Source: Coriobacteriaceae bacterium (GTDB lineage: Bacteria; Actinomycetota; Coriobacteriia; Coriobacteriales; Coriobacteriaceae). Taken from it: a stretch of 64,000 nt of DNA. Shown here one piece after another: positions 60,967 through 64,000 of this stretch. The first letter of the stretch is position 1; each line of letters starts with the position of its first letter. The position numbers were made by a program, and so were the translations under genes. The stretch covers positions 124,001 through 188,000 of the forward strand of contig CABOHA010000003.1 in assembly GCA_902399975.1 (NCBI GenBank). Reading direction: 5' to 3'. The notes under the pieces were generated by a model. That model made no database searches. It saw only the letters and a program-made list of their open reading frames with translations, and was not told the origin of the DNA.

Positions 60967-61067
60967 TTCTGCCGCGCGACCGGGCGGAAACGCTTTCTTG
61001 CGCACGAAAGTGTGCGGACCCGTGAGCAGGGGAATAAGGTTGGTTATCTGACTCCATTGGAGGGCTC

Positions 61068-62105
61068 ATGGACCTGCCGATTGTCCTGTCCCATAAGACT
61101 GCCTGGCTGTACCACAACGTGGTGCGCCCGTCCGAGCCTCTCTCGCGAGCAAGCAGCTTATACGATGAGGACTCGCTTGCTAACGAGGCGGAGCCGACCG
61201 CGAGCCTGCCCAAATTGGGACTCGATGCCAAGGGACTGAGGGCTTCAACGGCAGTCGGGATCGTTACCGACTATCTGGTTTCGCTTGGTATTCCACGAGA
61301 AGAGCTCGATTATATCGACACACTCGTCAACTTCGATTTTGAGCGCTCGACGCCGGCGGGATTTAGGTGCCACGTGTTTGGGGCGCCGGTACCTCCAGGC
61401 CATCTTATCGAGGTGGCAGAGGACCTTCTAGTGGTTGATGAGGTCATGTGCTTTGTCCAAGCGGGTTCGTGGATGAGTGAGCCCGAACAGCTGGAATATG
61501 GCTACGAAATCTGTGCCCGATACCATTTGAATCATCTGTCGCCAGGCGATTATATCGAGATGGGGCAGAGGTATACCGTTGCCGACTTGATTGCTTATTG
61601 CAATGAGAACCGATCTCGTCAGGGGGCTGTACGCGCGGCCGCCGTGCTCAAGCGCGTGCACGATGGCGCGCGGTCGCCCATGGAGACGGCCACCGCAATC
61701 ATGGTCGTAGCAAAACGTTCCCAGGGAGGGCTGGGATACGCCAAGATCGCGCTCAACCATAGGGTCGATGTTCCCAACGAGTTCAAGTATCTCGCAAAGG
61801 CCGGGTATTTCGAGATCGACGTATATGCGCCTGCGAGCGGTACGGGGATTGAATACAATGGCTCGGACCATCTTGATAAACAGCGCAGCGCGTCGGATGC
61901 GGAGCGTATGACTGTGCTGAGCACGCTGGACTTTAGGATGATTGTCCTCACCGGGACTCAGTTTGCCCACCAGCTGCAATTGTACCGGGCGATGAACGCC
62001 ATCGCGCTCGCTATGGGCCTCAAGTGCGACCGAAGCGAAGCGTTCCAAAAGCGGCAGAACGACCTGCGAGAATTCGTGATTCGGCACTGGGACGGCGGCC
62101 TTTAG
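61068..62105 (+). CDS. Hypothetical protein with nuclease-like C-terminus
   Basis: 345 residues, soluble. The first half has VLSHKTAWLYHNVVRPSEP and a region about promoter-like folds seen in AbiEi-type or restriction-like proteins; the last third, FEIDVYAPASGTGIEYNG (about residues 246-263), has the D-x(n)-E-x-N pattern of the Vsr/DUF559 PD-(D/E)xK nuclease fold, followed by a Lys-Gln-Arg segment. I do not recognise a named family. It stands alone between two nearly identical hairpins, as if it had moved or been copied with them. DNA cleavage is only suggested. Confidence 0.55.
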   Translation: MDLPIVLSHKTAWLYHNVVRPSEPLSRASSLYDEDSLANEAEPTASLPKLGLDAKGLRASTAVGIVTDYLVSLGIPREELDYIDTLVNFDFERSTPAGFRCHVFGAPVPPGHLIEVAEDLLVVDEVMCFVQAGSWMSEPEQLEYGYEICARYHLNHLSPGDYIEMGQRYTVADLIAYCNENRSRQGAVRAAAVLKRVHDGARSPMETATAIMVVAKRSQGGLGYAKIALNHRVDVPNEFKYLAKAGYFEIDVYAPASGTGIEYNGSDHLDKQRSASDAERMTVLSTLDFRMIVLTGTQFAHQLQLYRAMNAIALAMGLKCDRSEAFQKRQNDLREFVIRHWDGGL

Positions 62106-62142
62106 GGACGTTCCGGTCCTTCTACGGGGTGCTGCGGGCAGG

Positions 62143-62209
62143 CAAACCATCACAACATTCGACGGTTTTTGCCGAAAACGGGAAAAGCATCGAATGTTGT
62201 GATGGTTTG
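62143..62209. repeat. Hairpin repeat, copy B
   Basis: CAAACCATCACAACATTCGA (62143-62162) pairs with 62190-62209; loop and arms match copy A at 60902 in the same orientation, with a few changes in the loop only. Confidence 0.85.
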
Positions 62210-62340
62210 TATGCTGAGGATGGGCTTGGAAAGTCCGTTTTGCTCGAAGCGACCTGTCCTGTCGTACGGGTGTCGGCATGATTCTCGCGTGGGGTATTAT
62301 GTTTTCCGAAGAATAAAACGCCGCGTGAGGGGAGGGCTGC

Positions 62341-63396
62341 GTGGACGGGCACGTGCAACATGACGGCTTTGGCCGCGATATCAACTACCTGCGCATTGCC
62401 GTTACCGACAAGTGCAATTTCCGCTGCATTTACTGCATGCCGGCCGATGGCGTGGCACCCCGCGCGCACGACGAGCTGCTCAGCGCCGAGGAAATCGCCC
62501 GCTTTGTGCGCTTGGTAGCGGGGGAGGGCATTCGCCGCGTGCGTCTGACGGGTGGCGAGCCGCTGGTCAGCCGCCGCATCATTCCGCTCATTCGCGACAT
62601 CCGCGCGATTCCGCAGATCGAGGACATCTCGCTCACCACCAATGGCGCCCTGCTGCCCAAGCTGGCGCCGCAGCTCAAAGACGCGGGGCTTAACCGCGTT
62701 AACATTTCGCTCGACACGCTCGATTCTGCGCTCTTTGGAAAGATCACGCGCCTGGGTCGGCTCGAACAGACCATGGCTGGCATCGACGCAGCGCTGGCTT
62801 GGGGCTTTGAGCCCGTTAAGGTCAACTGCGTTGTTGTGCGCCGACTCAACCAAGACGTGGCGGCCCTCGCACGACTGACCGTCGACCGCCCCATCCACCT
62901 GCGCTTTATCGAATACATGCCCATCGGCGACGAGCGCACGAGCTCGCATTGCGCTGTGGACCCGCATGCACCCGCGCTCAATCCCGAGCTGTGGGACGCG
63001 AGCGATACCGTGCCGAGCGACGAGCTACGGGCGCGCATCAATGCCGGGGCCGCCGCGGTGGGTCTGGGCGAGCTCGAGCCACTCGACATCAACGACGCTC
63101 CTGCCGGCGCGGGTCCTGCGCGCTATTGGCGCTTTCCGGGCGCGGCGGGAACGGTCGGCTTTATCAGCGCCATGTCCAATCATTTTTGTGCGAATTGCAA
63201 CCGTCTGCGCCTGACGGCCGATGGCAACGTGCGTCCGTGCCTGTTCAGCGATGCCGAGTATTCGGTGCGCGACGCCCTGCGCCGTGGTGATGATATGCAG
63301 GTACTTTCGATTTGGCGCGATGCCGTCGCCCACAAACCGCAGGAACACGCGATAATTGAGGGCACGCAACGATTTATGTCCCAAATCGGAGGATGA
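62341..63396 (+). CDS. moaA: GTP 3',8-cyclase
   Basis: Radical SAM enzyme of 351 residues that begins molybdenum cofactor synthesis from GTP. The N-terminal cluster motif is CNFRCIYC (about residues 24-31); the C-terminal cluster is CANCNRLRLTADGNVRPCL; the protein ends in Gly-Gly as MoaA requires. GTG start at 62341, GAGGGGAGGG upstream. A -10-like TATTAT lies at about 62295. It is followed by moaC after 4 bases. Confidence 0.94.
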   Translation: MDGHVQHDGFGRDINYLRIAVTDKCNFRCIYCMPADGVAPRAHDELLSAEEIARFVRLVAGEGIRRVRLTGGEPLVSRRIIPLIRDIRAIPQIEDISLTTNGALLPKLAPQLKDAGLNRVNISLDTLDSALFGKITRLGRLEQTMAGIDAALAWGFEPVKVNCVVVRRLNQDVAALARLTVDRPIHLRFIEYMPIGDERTSSHCAVDPHAPALNPELWDASDTVPSDELRARINAGAAAVGLGELEPLDINDAPAGAGPARYWRFPGAAGTVGFISAMSNHFCANCNRLRLTADGNVRPCLFSDAEYSVRDALRRGDDMQVLSIWRDAVAHKPQEHAIIEGTQRFMSQIGG

Positions 63397-63400
63397 TCAT

Positions 63401-64000
63401 ATGGCCAAGAGCAGGTACGCCGATGCCACCAAGGCCGCTCGCAGGGCCGCGATGTCTGCCCATAAAGCCCCGGCTGCGGCGAATGCTGGCAACACCGACG
63501 CGTCCGCGCAGCCAACTGTCAGCGCTGTCTCCGAGCCCGCCCGCGATGCCCGTCGCGACGAGCTGACGCACGTGGACGCCAAGGGCGAGGTGCGTATGGT
63601 CGACGTGTCCGACAAGGCCGAGACCCATCGCATTGCCATCGCCGAGGGCACCATCCTCATGCACCCCGAGACGCAGGCTATGGTGCTGCAGGACCGCGCC
63701 AAAAAGGGCGACGTGCTTGCCTGCGCGCGCGTGGCGGGCATCATGGCCATCAAACGCACGAGCGATATCATTCCCATGTGCCATCCGCTGCTCATTACCA
63801 AGAGCAAGTGCGACATCGCGCCCATCGCTGCGGCGCGGACGCCGGCCGAGGGCGTGCCCGAGGGCTGGGCGCCGGCGCGCGCGGACGGACAGGTTGGCTT
63901 TCACGTGCTGGTCACGGCTGGTGTGACGGGCAAAACCGGCATTGAGATGGAGGCATTGACCGGCGCGAGCGCCGCGTGCCTAACGATCTATGACATGTGC
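63401..64000 (+). CDS. moaC: Cyclic pyranopterin monophosphate synthase, N-terminal part (cut by window edge)
   Basis: Converts the MoaA product to cyclic pyranopterin monophosphate. The open frame runs to the window edge (200 residues). Core motifs: HVDAKGEVRMVDVSDKAET, ARVAGIMAIKRTSDIIPMCH and GKTGIEMEALTGASAACLT. An Ala-rich extension of about 50 residues precedes the core, absent from most MoaC proteins (about 160 residues). The ATG at 63401 has GGAGG before it, 4 bases after moaA. Start could be later. Confidence 0.93.
   Translation, partial: MAKSRYADATKAARRAAMSAHKAPAAANAGNTDASAQPTVSAVSEPARDARRDELTHVDAKGEVRMVDVSDKAETHRIAIAEGTILMHPETQAMVLQDRAKKGDVLACARVAGIMAIKRTSDIIPMCHPLLITKSKCDIAPIAAARTPAEGVPEGWAPARADGQVGFHVLVTAGVTGKTGIEMEALTGASAACLTIYDMC

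Noticed and set aside
62105-62341. Molybdenum cofactor riboswitch before moaA
   Set aside because: The gap is largely filled by the hairpin repeat and I could not find the conserved Moco RNA core.

Overview
The window reads as chromosomal DNA of a high-G+C, anaerobic, fermentative gut actinobacterium. Codon use, the HtrA, DNA ligase, Feo and Lar gene types and the many long intergenic palindromes suggest class Coriobacteriia, most likely Collinsella or a close relative. This placement is an inference from general knowledge; there is no rRNA gene in the window to confirm it, and I found no tRNA, CRISPR array or phage gene.

Layout. 1-1077: tail of an M20 amidohydrolase and a wrecked MFS gene. 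1078-5765: three tandem hairpins, then hisS and ppc. 5766-11556: a nickel-pincer lactate racemase locus (larA, larD on +; larB, larC, a TetR regulator and serB on -). 11813-17743: aspS, an HPr-like protein with Asp at the usual Ser46 position, and a feoA-feoA-feoB-Cys-rich iron operon. 17887-45639: a 28-kb gene cluster for pectin and galacturonate. It holds uxaC, uxaB, uxaA, a GPH-type transporter, GH28, a pectin methylesterase/esterase fusion, an SGNH esterase, GH105, a TIM-barrel isomerase, two Fe-S flavoenzymes, an RpiB-type isomerase, kduD, KDPG aldolase, KDG kinase and regulators of the LacI and GntR families. 45682-46216: a DinJ-nucleotidyltransferase fusion whose overlapping partner gene is cut to 17 codons. 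46304-48354: a glutamine synthetase homologue lacking key metal ligands, followed by a GlnR-like regulator. 48539-50616: an AT-richer operon for a papain-like secreted protein and two small exported proteins. 50789-64000: htrA, ligA, a Phd/PIN toxin-antitoxin pair between copies of a GyrI-like gene tail, an ABC exporter pair, a nuclease-like hypothetical gene between two hairpin repeats, moaA and the start of moaC.

How the pectin genes fit together: none of the carbohydrate-active enzymes has a visible signal peptide. Imported oligogalacturonides would be de-esterified and cut inside the cell. Galacturonate would pass through UxaC, UxaB and UxaA to KDG. Unsaturated uronates released by GH105 would pass through the RpiB-type isomerase and KduD to KDG. 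KdgK and the aldolase would finish the route. A palindrome of the type GTGAACGTTCAC recurs at uxaC, the transporter, GH105, kduD and the GntR gene. A second operator, CGAAATCGGTTTCG, sits just downstream of the promoters of kdgK and of a YczE-like gene.

The most interesting material is non-coding. A candidate pseudoknotted RNA occurs in two copies before the YczE-like gene and the aldolase, with covarying stems. A hairpin with a conserved 22-nt loop and unrelated but intact stems lies in the kdgK and yczE leaders. Two nested palindromes near the lar genes have different arm sequences that are fully compensated. Several other dispersed hairpin families are present, one of them read as part of an ABC transporter gene.
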